DNA of 54,746 nt from Chimaeribacter arupi (GTDB taxonomy: Bacteria > Pseudomonadota > Gammaproteobacteria > Enterobacterales > Enterobacteriaceae): positions 1 through 54,746 of the forward strand of contig NZ_PJZI01000036.1 of NCBI RefSeq assembly GCF_002858805.1, read 5' to 3'. Shown in pieces: positions 17,627 to 25,559 of this stretch (within the stretch, counting starts at the first letter, position 1; each line of letters opens with the position of its first letter). The position numbers and the translations under genes are program-made. Below the pieces are notes generated by a model. It was not told where the DNA came from. It searched no databases and saw nothing but the letters and a program-made list of their open reading frames with translations.

Positions 17627-17638
17627 GTAATCGTTTAC
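17627..17638. promoter_or_regulatory. LacI-type half-palindrome GTAA-N4-TTAC upstream of the RHH gene
   Basis: GTAATCGTTTAC, with GTAA/TTAC arms around a central CG, resembles LacI-family operators. It lies about 75 bases before the ribbon-helix-helix gene in an otherwise simple promoter region. A related GTAAA-N4-TTTAC lies at 20860-20873 before the dehydrogenase operon. Confidence 0.25.
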
Positions 17639-17711
17639 ACTGTTAGCGGCACGTTGCCGGTTTGTTTTCATCATTGTTGCTGTCATTTAATTTAATGTTA
17701 CGGAGTTGTAC

Positions 17712-18005
17712 ATGAGTGAAATCACCAGTCTGACCGTTAAGATACCGATTGAGTTAAAAGAGAAGCTCAAAACAGAGGCAGAAGAGAAAAGCCTCAGCCT
17801 GAGCCAGTTAACGGCCGCCCTGCTGGACGAGGCGCTCAGCGGCACCGCACCGAGCGCTGATGAGGTGGACGGCACCGAATATCAGGACAACGTGGAAGAG
17901 ACCATTGAGGCGGGCAGCGCCCCGGCGGAGAACACCTCTGCTGAGCCACCACTCTCTGCCAAAGAACTGCGGGGGCTGAGAAAGTTGCTCAGGAAGAAAA
18001 AATGA
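17712..18005 (+). CDS. Ribbon-helix-helix domain protein
   Basis: A 97-residue protein. Residues 6-45 (SLTVKIPIELKEKLKTEAEE, then SLSLSQLTAALLDEAL) fit a ribbon-helix-helix DNA-binding fold. A long acidic, disordered middle (about 46-80) and a basic tail (ELRGLRKLLRKKK) follow. ATG at 17712 lies six bases after CGGAG. The stop overlaps the next gene's ATG (ATGA). RHH proteins of this size are usually repressors or antitoxins, but the partner is not a recognisable toxin and I cannot assign a function. Confidence 0.65.
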   Translation: MSEITSLTVKIPIELKEKLKTEAEEKSLSLSQLTAALLDEALSGTAPSADEVDGTEYQDNVEETIEAGSAPAENTSAEPPLSAKELRGLRKLLRKKK

Positions 18006-18214
18006 CAGAACTGAAGACTTCAGGGAATGGCGCATCGGCCGAGGGTGTCAATGAAGCACTTGAGATGCTGCATTCCGGGCAACACCGCTATATCCGGCTC
18101 GACTGGAATATTGGCAGTGATGAATTTTTCCGGCTCGCCTCTGCCTGTGCAGATGCCGGCGCGGAAGTGAAGAAAGAAACCGGGGCATTCGTGATCGTGA
18201 CGGAAGAGGCGTAA
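18002..18214 (+). CDS. Small hypothetical protein coupled to the RHH gene
   Basis: A 70-residue soluble acidic protein not recognised. The first 20 residues are Gly/Ser/Asn-rich. The rest (YIRLDWNIGSDEFFRLASAC, then AGAEVKKETGAFVIVTEE) suggests a compact beta-alpha-beta unit. It overlaps the RHH stop by four bases (ATGA) and ends before a strong terminator, so the two genes form a closed bicistron. The small size and coupling would suit a toxin-antitoxin or regulator/co-regulator pair, but no toxin motif is visible. Confidence 0.6.
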   Translation: MTELKTSGNGASAEGVNEALEMLHSGQHRYIRLDWNIGSDEFFRLASACADAGAEVKKETGAFVIVTEEA

Positions 18215-18253
18215 GCCGTGGCCTGCCGGGCCATGACGACCTTTTCTGTCGAT

Positions 18254-18296
18254 GGGGCAGCCGCGCCGGTGTTGGCGCTTCTGCCCCTGTTTTTTT
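18254..18296 (+). terminator. Strong rho-independent terminator of the RHH bicistron
   Basis: GGGGCAG (18254-18260) pairs with CTGCCCC (18281-18287), with an inner GCGCC/GGCGC stem, followed by TGTTTTTTT. It lies 40 bases after the small gene. Confidence 0.85.
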
Positions 18297-18330
18297 GCAG
18301 GGTACGCGTTCAGCGCGCTGAGCAGGCCGG

Positions 18331-19350
18331 TCAGTGCTGGTTTTCGGGCGTCACCAGCCGAAAGTCAACATTGCCGGTGACATAGGTGTCCGGGGCGTCA
18401 CCGGTTTCCAGGTAACGCAACAGGATATCCGTCGCCAGTTGGGCATGTTGGCGCGCATTCTGGTCAATGGTCAGCGTTAATACGTCCTGCGCCAGCAGCG
18501 TGCGGGTCAGGCTATACAGCTCATGGGTGATGTAGAGGCAGTGGCCCGCCAGCCGGTGCCGCACCAGCGCCCGGCTGACCTCGGTGTTGCCCATCCCGGT
18601 GTTATACAGCCCGACCACGTTATCCGCCCCGGCCAGATGGCGCTCCAGCAGGTCGCTGATGATCGCCCGCTCATCCTGCCCAGCCAGTGCCTCGCGCAGG
18701 TGCAGGTGCGGGAAGCGCTGCTGCATCACCTGGCGGAACCCCTCAATGCGCTGCCGGTGCGCCCGGTAATCCCTCCGCCCGCTGACCATGATCACTTCCC
18801 CCGGCGTCGCCAGCATTTTCCCCATCATCAGCCCCGCCGTGCGCCCGGCCTGAAGCTGGTTGATGCCGACATGGCAGAGCCGCGGCGCGTCCGGCAAGTC
18901 GGTGACCAGGGTGATCACCGGCACGCCGCGCGCCCGGCAGTGCGCCAGCGCCTCATGGATCGCCGGGTCATCGTGCGCGAACACCATGATGCCGTCACGG
19001 GTGCGGCTGCACGCCTCAAGGTGGCGCGCCAGCGTCTCCGGCTGGGATTCGGGGATAAAGGTGCGGTGCAACGTCAGGCGGCGGTAGCCCAGCCGGTCGG
19101 CGATGTGGCTGAAGTCCGCCGCCAGTTGACGGAAGAAGAAAGAGCCGTTGGCGCTGAGAATCACCTCAATCTGCCACGGGTGGTTATAGGCCTCCGGCAA
19201 TACCCGTTTCAGCCCGCTTTCGCGCGCTGCCTGCAACACCTTTCTGGCCGTTGCCGGTGAAACGCCGCCCCGTTCATTGAGCACCCGGTCAACAGTGGCG
19301 ACGCCGACATCCGCCATTTTGGCGAGCATCTCAAGGGTAAGCTTTTTCAT
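18331..19350 (-). CDS. LacI-family transcriptional regulator
   Basis: A 339-residue LacI/GalR-type regulator. The N-terminal HTH reads LTLEMLAKMADVGVATVDRVLNERG with a VSPATARKVLQAA hinge helix, and a periplasmic-binding-protein-like effector domain fills the rest (about 62-339). The RVLNERGGVSPAT form belongs to the branch regulating sugar, polyol or sugar-acid catabolism. It follows a Gfo/Idh/MocA oxidoreductase on the same strand, with a terminator hairpin between them whose T run ends about nine bases before its ATG region. It likely controls that oxidoreductase and perhaps the sugar-acid dehydrogenase operon at 20967-24819. Confidence 0.9.
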   Translation of the reverse strand: MKKLTLEMLAKMADVGVATVDRVLNERGGVSPATARKVLQAARESGLKRVLPEAYNHPWQIEVILSANGSFFFRQLAADFSHIADRLGYRRLTLHRTFIPESQPETLARHLEACSRTRDGIMVFAHDDPAIHEALAHCRARGVPVITLVTDLPDAPRLCHVGINQLQAGRTAGLMMGKMLATPGEVIMVSGRRDYRAHRQRIEGFRQVMQQRFPHLHLREALAGQDERAIISDLLERHLAGADNVVGLYNTGMGNTEVSRALVRHRLAGHCLYITHELYSLTRTLLAQDVLTLTIDQNARQHAQLATDILLRYLETGDAPDTYVTGNVDFRLVTPENQH

Positions 19351-19351
19351 G

Positions 19352-19383
19352 CCCCATCCATAAAAAACCGGCCCTGATCCCGG
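19352..19383 (-). terminator. Hairpin with T run between the oxidoreductase and lacI-type genes
   Basis: On the minus strand a GGCCGG/CCGGCC stem (CCGGCC at 19358-19363 on the plus strand) is followed by six T residues at 19357-19352. It directly precedes the LacI-family ATG at 19350, so read-through would feed the regulator; it may act as an attenuator as well as a terminator. Confidence 0.65.
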
Positions 19384-19448
19384 CCGGCATGTAAAAAATA
19401 TGATTTATTATGCGGGTGAAAATGTTAACTGAATGGAACTAATTGTTG

Positions 19449-20504
19449 CTAAACGATTCGCGGTTCACGCTCCTCGTTGAACACGATGCCTAACTGGCGG
19501 CGTACCTCATCCATCACCCCTAACGTCATGAGGGAGGTCGCCAGCGGGCGGATCGGCGATTCGGTCAACCCTTGCCCTACGCACCAGGCGACATGCTCCG
19601 CCTCATAGCGAAGCTGGGCGTAATGGTGGCCCTCGTCCTGCCAGTGCAGCGTGTTATTGCCCTGGTTGGCCGTCAGGCTGAAGTTGCCGGGCGCATAGAA
19701 ATGCCCCTCCAGCACCAGCCGCGCCTTGCGCCCGGCAATCACTGCCGTGCCCGGCGTGCTGCTGAACAGCGTGGTGTTCAGTACCGAATGCAGCCCATTG
19801 GCATGGGTAAACAGCATCGACGCCTGCCCGTTGACGCCGCCGGGCGCGGCCTGGCCGCGGGCATAAAGGGTGTCGGGCGCGCCGTTCCCCACCTTCACGC
19901 TGAACGCCACCAGATAACTGCCGAGATCCAGCATCGGCCCGCCCGCCAGGTCGGGGTTAAAGATACGGTGATCGGGGGTGAAAAACTCCCCGTGATCGGC
20001 AATCAGGGTATGCAGCTCGCCCAGCTCGCCCTGTTCCAGCAACTGGCTCAGCACATCATATTTGGGCGTAAAGTCGCACCACATCGCCTCCATGCAGAAG
20101 CGCTGTTGCGCCTGCGCCTCCGCCTGCAACGCCCGGCCCTCTTGCGCATTCAGCGCCAGCGGCTTTTCAATCAGCACATGTTTGCCCGCCCGCAGGGCGT
20201 GTATCGCATCCGGGAAATGGTGGTTATGTGGGGTGGCAATATAGACCGCGTCCACCTGTTCCAGCGCCAGCAGCGCGGTGATGTCATCACACACCTGCGG
20301 GATCGCCCATTTTTGCGCAAACTTCGCGGCTTTTTCGCGGGTGCGCCCCGCCACGGCCACCACCTGCTGCTGGGTATGGCGGCACAATGCCTCGGTAAAG
20401 CGCTCGGCTATCCAGCCGGGGCCGATGATCCCCCAGCGCAGAACCGGCAACGGGCCGGGGGCAACCGGGCGGGGGCGGGGCAGAGAGGTTGGAAACATCG
20501 TCAC
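19449..20504 (-). CDS. Gfo/Idh/MocA family oxidoreductase
   Basis: A 351-residue NAD(P)-dependent dehydrogenase. The Rossmann motif is RWGIIGPGWIAERFTEAL (about residues 24-40), and VAVAGRTREKAAKFAQKW follows. The family signature EKP in HVLIEKPLALNA carries the conserved Lys. The C-terminal substrate domain includes GGPMLDLGSYL, the dihydrodiol-dehydrogenase/NAD-oxidoreductase-like branch. It probably oxidises a sugar, inositol or sugar acid. It is followed by a terminator and the LacI-type regulator, and has a 10-bp perfect inverted repeat in its upstream region. Substrate unknown. Confidence 0.87.
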   Translation of the reverse strand: MTMFPTSLPRPRPVAPGPLPVLRWGIIGPGWIAERFTEALCRHTQQQVVAVAGRTREKAAKFAQKWAIPQVCDDITALLALEQVDAVYIATPHNHHFPDAIHALRAGKHVLIEKPLALNAQEGRALQAEAQAQQRFCMEAMWCDFTPKYDVLSQLLEQGELGELHTLIADHGEFFTPDHRIFNPDLAGGPMLDLGSYLVAFSVKVGNGAPDTLYARGQAAPGGVNGQASMLFTHANGLHSVLNTTLFSSTPGTAVIAGRKARLVLEGHFYAPGNFSLTANQGNNTLHWQDEGHHYAQLRYEAEHVAWCVGQGLTESPIRPLATSLMTLGVMDEVRRQLGIVFNEEREPRIV

Positions 20505-20966
20505 TCCTTGTGGGGGCGGAAATCGGGTCGCGCTTTCGCGATGGGTTAACCCCGCGGCATCAGCCGGTTACGCAGGGGCAGGGTTCACTATAGAAAGGGC
20601 AGGCAGGAAAGAGATACCCCACCGTTGATGGAAAACCATCAACGGAAAAGTACCCAGGATCGGCGTAAAAATTTAAGATAACTGTAATGTTATATTTTTA
20701 TTAACAAAATGACTTAGATGTAAAAACAAACACCTGTTCCCACGTCCCGCGCGGTTTTCTCCCCCTGAGAACAGTGGGTGTCGTGCTGAAAACAGCGTGT
20801 CCGGCAGTGGAGGCCTTGCCCTCCCGCTTCTCCGGCCACGCTTTTTTAATGATGAAAAAGTAAACCGATTTACCTGCGGCGGCTGACGGCTGCCCGTTAT
20901 ATAAGAGCGCGCCATCACAGGCGCCGTGAACATGTTGAGCAATCTATTCAGTAGCAGGGAAATTGT
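20505..20966. promoter_or_regulatory. Divergent control region before the sugar-acid dehydrogenase operon
   Basis: About 460 bases without a credible gene. It holds a perfect 10-bp inverted repeat with an AAAA loop (CCGTTGATGG at 20622-20631, CCATCAACGG at 20636-20645), a very AT-rich stretch at 20665-20715 that should contain promoter elements, and GTAAA-N4-TTTAC at 20860-20873, a LacI-type operator candidate about 95 bases before the gamma-subunit ATG. Confidence 0.5.
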
Positions 20967-21683
20967 ATGAAACGCAGAGAGTTCCTCACCTCGCTGGCCG
21001 CCGTCGGGCTGGCCACCACGCTGCCCGGCGCGAAGGCCGAAGAGATAAGCGGCGGGCAACCCTGGGAGACCGGGAAGATCAATACCCCGCCCCCACCGCC
21101 ACGCACCGGCGGGTTGCAGTACCTGACCGCCCACGAATTCGACACCGTGGGCGCGATTGCCGAGCGCTTTATCCCGGCGGATGAAATGAGCCTGAGCGGC
21201 AAAGAGGCGGGCTGTGCGGTGTTTATTGACCGCCAGCTCGCCGGGGATTACGGCAACGCGGCAGCGATATACCGCCTCGGGCGTTTTGTAAAAGGCACGC
21301 CGGAGCAGGGCAACCAGTCCCCGCTGACCCCCGCCCAGCGCTACCGCCAGGGGCTGGCGGCGCTGGATGCCTTCACCCAAAAGCGGTTCGGCAAGCCGTT
21401 CGTCCAGCTCAGCGGTGACCAGCAGGATCAGCTGCTGCACGCAATGGAAGCGGACACGCTGGATCTGGGCGCTGACGTGGAAACCAAGGTCTTCTTTGAA
21501 CTGCTGCTGCAAAACGTCCGGGAAGGGTTCCTGGCCGACCCGATTTACGGCGGCAACAAAGACATGACCAGCTGGAAGATGATCGGCTTCCCCGGCGCAC
21601 GCTATGACTTCCGCGATCTGCTGGCCAAAAAAGGCCAGAAGCTGAACATCATCCCGACCAGCCTGATTGATAACACCCTGTGA
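20967..21683 (+). CDS. Gluconate/2-ketogluconate dehydrogenase gamma subunit (Tat signal)
   Basis: A 238-residue small subunit of the membrane-bound flavoprotein-cytochrome c dehydrogenases. The N-terminus KRREFLTSLAAVGLATTLPG is a twin-arginine signal. It is expected to carry the folded FAD subunit across the membrane as a hitch-hiker. The body has family blocks LTAHEFDTVGAIAERFIPAD, GCAVFIDRQLAGDYG and FLADPIYGGNKDMTSWKMIGFPGARYDF (the last split over residues about 195-222). It starts a three-gene plus-strand operon: gamma, FAD subunit, cytochrome. D-gluconate and 2-keto-D-gluconate enzymes cannot be separated from sequence by eye. Confidence 0.9.
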   Translation: MKRREFLTSLAAVGLATTLPGAKAEEISGGQPWETGKINTPPPPPRTGGLQYLTAHEFDTVGAIAERFIPADEMSLSGKEAGCAVFIDRQLAGDYGNAAAIYRLGRFVKGTPEQGNQSPLTPAQRYRQGLAALDAFTQKRFGKPFVQLSGDQQDQLLHAMEADTLDLGADVETKVFFELLLQNVREGFLADPIYGGNKDMTSWKMIGFPGARYDFRDLLAKKGQKLNIIPTSLIDNTL

Positions 21684-21719
21684 GCAGGCTCTTTTTTACG
21701 TCGTACGGTATTTAAAACA

Positions 21720-23492
21720 ATGAAAAATGTTCGTCCAAACGCTGATGTAGTGATTGTCGGCCTGGGGTGGTGCGGCTCCCTGATTGCCGAGGAGCTGACC
21801 CGTGCCGGGTTGAATGTGGTGGCTATTGAGCGCGGCCCCTGGTTTGAGACCGCCACCGATTTCCCACCCTCGATTGACACCGATGAGCTGCGCTGGGACA
21901 CGCGCCGCAGCATGTTGCTGCCGCCCGCCGTGGAGACCACCACTTTCCGCAACACGATCCAGCAGAAAGCGCTGCCTTCCCGTGATTGGAACCTGAACGA
22001 GCTGGGCTACAACGTCGGCGGCTCCGGCACCCACTGGGCCGGGATGGCGTGGCGCTTTACGCCGTTTGACTTCGAACCCTACAGCCAGACCGTGGCGCGC
22101 TACGGCAAAAAACAGATCGCCGACGGCTTGATCCTCCAGGACTGGGGCGTGACCTATGACGAGCTGGAGCCATTCTACGACCGGTTCGAGAAGATCGCCG
22201 GGGTCTCCGGCAAGGCCGGTAAACTCAACGGCAAAACCATCGAAGACGGCAACCCGTTTGAGGGCAACCGCAGCAGCGAATACCCCCTGCCGCCGCTGGA
22301 GGGGATGCGCCTGACCGATCTCTTCCGCGACGCCGCCAAATCCCTGGGCCAGCACCCGTTTATGGTGCCCGCCGGGCAGGCTTCCCGCGCTTACGTCAAC
22401 CCACTCGGCGTGCGCATGGGGCCGTGCACCTATTGCGGCTACTGCCTTTACTACGGCTGCGGCAACTTCTCCAAGTCCAGCCCGAACGCCTGTGTGATCC
22501 CGGCGCTGATGCAGCGCGGCAACTTCACGGTGCTGACCGACTCCGCCGTGGTGCGGGTCAACAAAGCGGCGGACGGCAAAACCGCCACCGGCGTGACCTA
22601 CATCGACCGCAACAAGCAGGAATGGGAACAACCGGCAAAGATCGTGATCCTCTCGGCGTTCCAGATGCAGAACGTGCGCTTGCTGCTGCTGTCGAAAATC
22701 GGCCGCCCGTACGATCCGGTCACCAAAAAAGGGGTGGTGGGCCGCGCCTACAGCTTCCAGACTGTCTCCGGCGCCAGCCTGTTCTTCGAGGATGAGAACC
22801 TTAACCAGTTCATCGGCGCGGGGGCGCTCTCCCAGCAGGTGGATGACTTCAACGGCGACAATTTCGACCACACCGGCATGGGCTTTATCGGTGGCGCAGG
22901 CATTCTGGTGGTAGCGCGCGGCGCGCGGCCTATCGGCAACGCCGATGCCCTGCCGCCCGGCTCACCGCGCTGGGGCAAAGGCTGGAAAGCGGCCTACACC
23001 CACGCCTTCCAGAACGCGACCTTTATCTTTGGGCAGGGCACCAGCTTCTCCCACGAAGACTACTACCTGGATCTCGACCCGGAATACGTGGACGACAACG
23101 GCAACCCGCTGCTGCGGGTCACCTTCGACTACAACGAGAATGACCGCCGCTCGGCCAAATTCATTGAAGAGAAGAGCGTGGAACTGGGCAAGGCGATGGG
23201 CGCAAAAACCGTGATCGGCACCAACTCCGCCTCGGGCCACTACTCGCCCTATAACTTCGCCAGTGACCACACCATCGGCGGCGCGGTAATGGGCACCGAC
23301 CCGGAAACCAGCGTGCTGAACCGCTACCAGCAGAGCTGGGACATGCACAACCTGTTTGTGCTGGGCGCGTCCTCGTTCCCGAATAACGCCGGGTACAACC
23401 CGACCGGCACCATCGGCGCGCTGAGCCTGTGGACGGCGAAAGCGATTATCGAACAGTACCTCAACAACCCCGGCCCGCTGGTGAAGGTGTAA
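21720..23492 (+). CDS. Gluconate/2-ketogluconate dehydrogenase FAD (GMC) subunit
   Basis: A 590-residue glucose-methanol-choline oxidoreductase. The FAD-binding motif VIVGLGWCGSLIAEEL lies near residue 10 and GGSGTHWAGM near residue 98. A Cys-rich GPCTYCGYCLYYGCG region (about residue 235) could bind an iron-sulfur cluster, as in related fructose dehydrogenase-type enzymes. The C-terminal active-site region has NSASGHYSPYNF and NPTGTIGALSLWTAKAI. It has no signal peptide of its own, matching export with the Tat-tagged gamma subunit. It starts 36 bases after gamma and ends one base before the cytochrome ATG. Electrons pass to the cytochrome subunit and ubiquinone. Confidence 0.93.
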   Translation: MKNVRPNADVVIVGLGWCGSLIAEELTRAGLNVVAIERGPWFETATDFPPSIDTDELRWDTRRSMLLPPAVETTTFRNTIQQKALPSRDWNLNELGYNVGGSGTHWAGMAWRFTPFDFEPYSQTVARYGKKQIADGLILQDWGVTYDELEPFYDRFEKIAGVSGKAGKLNGKTIEDGNPFEGNRSSEYPLPPLEGMRLTDLFRDAAKSLGQHPFMVPAGQASRAYVNPLGVRMGPCTYCGYCLYYGCGNFSKSSPNACVIPALMQRGNFTVLTDSAVVRVNKAADGKTATGVTYIDRNKQEWEQPAKIVILSAFQMQNVRLLLLSKIGRPYDPVTKKGVVGRAYSFQTVSGASLFFEDENLNQFIGAGALSQQVDDFNGDNFDHTGMGFIGGAGILVVARGARPIGNADALPPGSPRWGKGWKAAYTHAFQNATFIFGQGTSFSHEDYYLDLDPEYVDDNGNPLLRVTFDYNENDRRSAKFIEEKSVELGKAMGAKTVIGTNSASGHYSPYNFASDHTIGGAVMGTDPETSVLNRYQQSWDMHNLFVLGASSFPNNAGYNPTGTIGALSLWTAKAIIEQYLNNPGPLVKV

Positions 23493-23493
23493 C

Positions 23494-24819
23494 ATGAAAA
23501 AATTCAGATTAGCCGGCGGCATCGTGGTCGCCGTCGCCGTGGCAGCGGGCGTGATGCTCTGGATGAACAGCTCCACTGCCGCGGATGACGTGGCTGATGG
23601 CCAGACGCGCATGGACGCGCCACTGACCGACGCCGATGCAGCGGCGGTGGCGCGCGGCCACTATGTGGCGCTGGCGGGGGACTGCGTCGCCTGCCATACC
23701 GCGCCGGAGAGCAAACAGGCGTACTCCGGCGGGTACGCCATCAGTACGCCGTTCGGCGGTATTTTCGCCAGCAACATCACCCCGGATGCAGAGACCGGTA
23801 TCGGCGCCTGGACAGAGCGTGACTTCTTCCGCGCCGTGCGCCACGGCAAAGGCAAAGAGGGGGAAAACCTCTACCCGGCGATGCCGTACAACGCTTACGT
23901 GAAAGTCAGCGATCAGGACATGCACGACCTGTGGATGTACATGCGCTCCGTGAAGCCGGTGCATAACGCGGTGCCGGAGACCAACCTGCCGTTCCCGTAC
24001 AATCTCCGTCTGGCGATGATGGGCTGGAACCTGTTGTTCTTCAAAAACGCGCCGTTCAAACCGGATCTCACCCAGAACGCCGAGTGGAACCGCGGTGCGT
24101 ATCTGGTGGAGGGGCTGGAGCACTGCGCCGCCTGCCACACGGCGAAAAACCTGATTGGCGGCGACACCAGCGCCTATTTGCAGGGGAGTAACCTCAGCGA
24201 ATGGTATGCGCCGGAAATCACCAGCAACAAGGTGACCGGCATCGGCAGCTGGACGCCGGAGCAGATAGTGCAGTACCTGAAGCTGGGCAGTAACCATGTG
24301 GCGGTGGCGTCGGGGCCGATGGCCGAAGCGGTGACCAACTCCACCCAATACCTGACCGATGCCGATCTCCATGCGATTGCCGTCTACCTGAAATCACAGC
24401 CGGGCTCGGATCGCCGCAAACCGCTGGCGCTGCCGGCTGATGACCCGCAGATGAAGATGGGCGCTAACCTGTATGAGGTGAACTGTACCGCCTGCCACAG
24501 CAGCGACGGCACCGGCATTCCGCATCTGGCGGCCAGCCTGGCCAATAACCCGGCGATCATCGGGCCGGACGCCTCCTCCCTGATCTCCACGGTGTTGCAG
24601 GGCGGGCGCGGTGCCGTGACCCACGGCAATCCCACCAGCGGGGCGATGCCGAGCTTTGCCTGGAAATTCACCGATGAGCAGGTCGCGGCCGTTACCACTT
24701 ACATCCGCAATGCCTGGGGCAACGCGGCATCTCCGGTGAAAGCGAGCGAAGTGGCCGGTAAACGCGACGTCCTGAAACTGCCGCCGCAAATGCCTGCACA
24801 GAGCGGCGACTCCCGGTAA
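23494..24819 (+). CDS. Dehydrogenase triheme cytochrome c subunit
   Basis: A 441-residue membrane-bound cytochrome c. An N-terminal hydrophobic signal/anchor (about residues 7-25, GGIVVAVAVAAGVMLWM) is followed by three class I heme sites, CVACH (64), CAACH (211) and CTACH (331). Axial Met residues are likely in MPYN and MAEA/MPSF-type contexts. It anchors the dehydrogenase on the periplasmic face and passes electrons to ubiquinone. Length and three-heme layout are normal for the family. It is the last gene of the operon, followed by a terminator, so sugar-acid oxidation would feed respiration without uptake. Confidence 0.93.
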   Translation: MKKFRLAGGIVVAVAVAAGVMLWMNSSTAADDVADGQTRMDAPLTDADAAAVARGHYVALAGDCVACHTAPESKQAYSGGYAISTPFGGIFASNITPDAETGIGAWTERDFFRAVRHGKGKEGENLYPAMPYNAYVKVSDQDMHDLWMYMRSVKPVHNAVPETNLPFPYNLRLAMMGWNLLFFKNAPFKPDLTQNAEWNRGAYLVEGLEHCAACHTAKNLIGGDTSAYLQGSNLSEWYAPEITSNKVTGIGSWTPEQIVQYLKLGSNHVAVASGPMAEAVTNSTQYLTDADLHAIAVYLKSQPGSDRRKPLALPADDPQMKMGANLYEVNCTACHSSDGTGIPHLAASLANNPAIIGPDASSLISTVLQGGRGAVTHGNPTSGAMPSFAWKFTDEQVAAVTTYIRNAWGNAASPVKASEVAGKRDVLKLPPQMPAQSGDSR

Positions 24820-24826
24820 CGCCTGA

Positions 24827-24854
24827 CCCGGCCACCCCCTGTGGCCGGGCTTTT
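24827..24854 (+). terminator. Terminator of the sugar-acid dehydrogenase operon
   Basis: CCCGGCCAC and GTGGCCGGG form a perfect 9-bp stem around CCCCT, followed by CTTTT. The convergent GNAT gene ends inside the T run (its stop is 24853-24855), so the two units share this end. Confidence 0.75.
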
Positions 24855-25380
24855 ACGCGTCCCGCACCCGCTGATAAACCCAGTCATCATAGGTCTGCCC
24901 CCGCAGGGTGTAGCTGGCTTTCAGCACCGCCACACGCCGGAACCCATTTTTCTCCAGTACCCTGGCCGAGGCCGCGTTTTCCGCCACGATCACCGCTTTC
25001 AGGGTACGGATGCCCACCTGCCGGAAGGCAAAGTCACACACTGCCTGCAATGCCTCACCGGCAATGCCGCGCCCCTGGGCAGCCACTGCGACCGTATACC
25101 CGACTTCCGCGACGTGCGGCCCCTCATCACCGTGACGTAGCCCAATATTCCCCAGCGGCGTGTCACTGCCGTGCGCCCGGATAATAAAATCCAGCGGGTG
25201 CGGCGCGCCCGGTGCCCAGGGCTGCAAACGTTGTTCAAATAACGCTCGTGTTTCCGCCTCCGGAATAATCTCTGCCATATAACGCATGATCGCGCTGTCC
25301 TGCCGCAGTTGCAGGAAAAAAGGCCAGTCATGTTCAGCCAGCCGGGTCAGGGTAAAACGGGGTGTCAGCAACGTGTCCAT
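24853..25380 (-). CDS. GNAT-family N-acetyltransferase
   Basis: A 175-residue RimJ/RimL-like acetyltransferase. It opens LLTPRFTLTRLAEHDWPFF. The acetyl-CoA site is VAEVGYTVAVAAQGRGIAGEALQAV (Q-x-x-G-x-G/A loop), followed by VIVAENAASARVLEKNGFRR, typical of the family. The ATG at 25380 (MDTLLTPRF) was chosen over the longer frame to 25527, whose extra 49 residues match nothing. Acceptor unknown (protein N-terminus, amine or antibiotic). It is divergent from the EamA exporter and convergent with the dehydrogenase operon. Confidence 0.85.
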   Translation of the reverse strand: MDTLLTPRFTLTRLAEHDWPFFLQLRQDSAIMRYMAEIIPEAETRALFEQRLQPWAPGAPHPLDFIIRAHGSDTPLGNIGLRHGDEGPHVAEVGYTVAVAAQGRGIAGEALQAVCDFAFRQVGIRTLKAVIVAENAASARVLEKNGFRRVAVLKASYTLRGQTYDDWVYQRVRDA

Positions 25381-25559
25381 GTGCAGCGTTCCATGGTCTG
25401 AAGGGGTTCCCACCCTAACCGGTTTGCCCGCCCGGCTCAATCTCCCACGGCAAAGTGGCCCACTGAAATCCCTGCAAAGTGGCTCTGACGCTGTGCCGTC
25501 AGGCGCGCCAGAATGGCAGCGAGGCACAGGACATTTTCATTGACGGCGTGGGGAACGGT

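Noticed and set aside
20673-21512. Long minus-strand open frame (279 codons) across the dehydrogenase gamma-subunit gene
   Set aside because: It is antisense to a clear Tat-signal gamma subunit, has no ribosome site or family motif, and high-GC coding DNA often opens the opposite frame.
21696-22871. Minus-strand open frame of 391 codons opposite the GMC subunit
   Set aside because: It is the antisense shadow of a well-conserved FAD enzyme; the composition (many His, Arg, Gly) is typical of a shadow frame.
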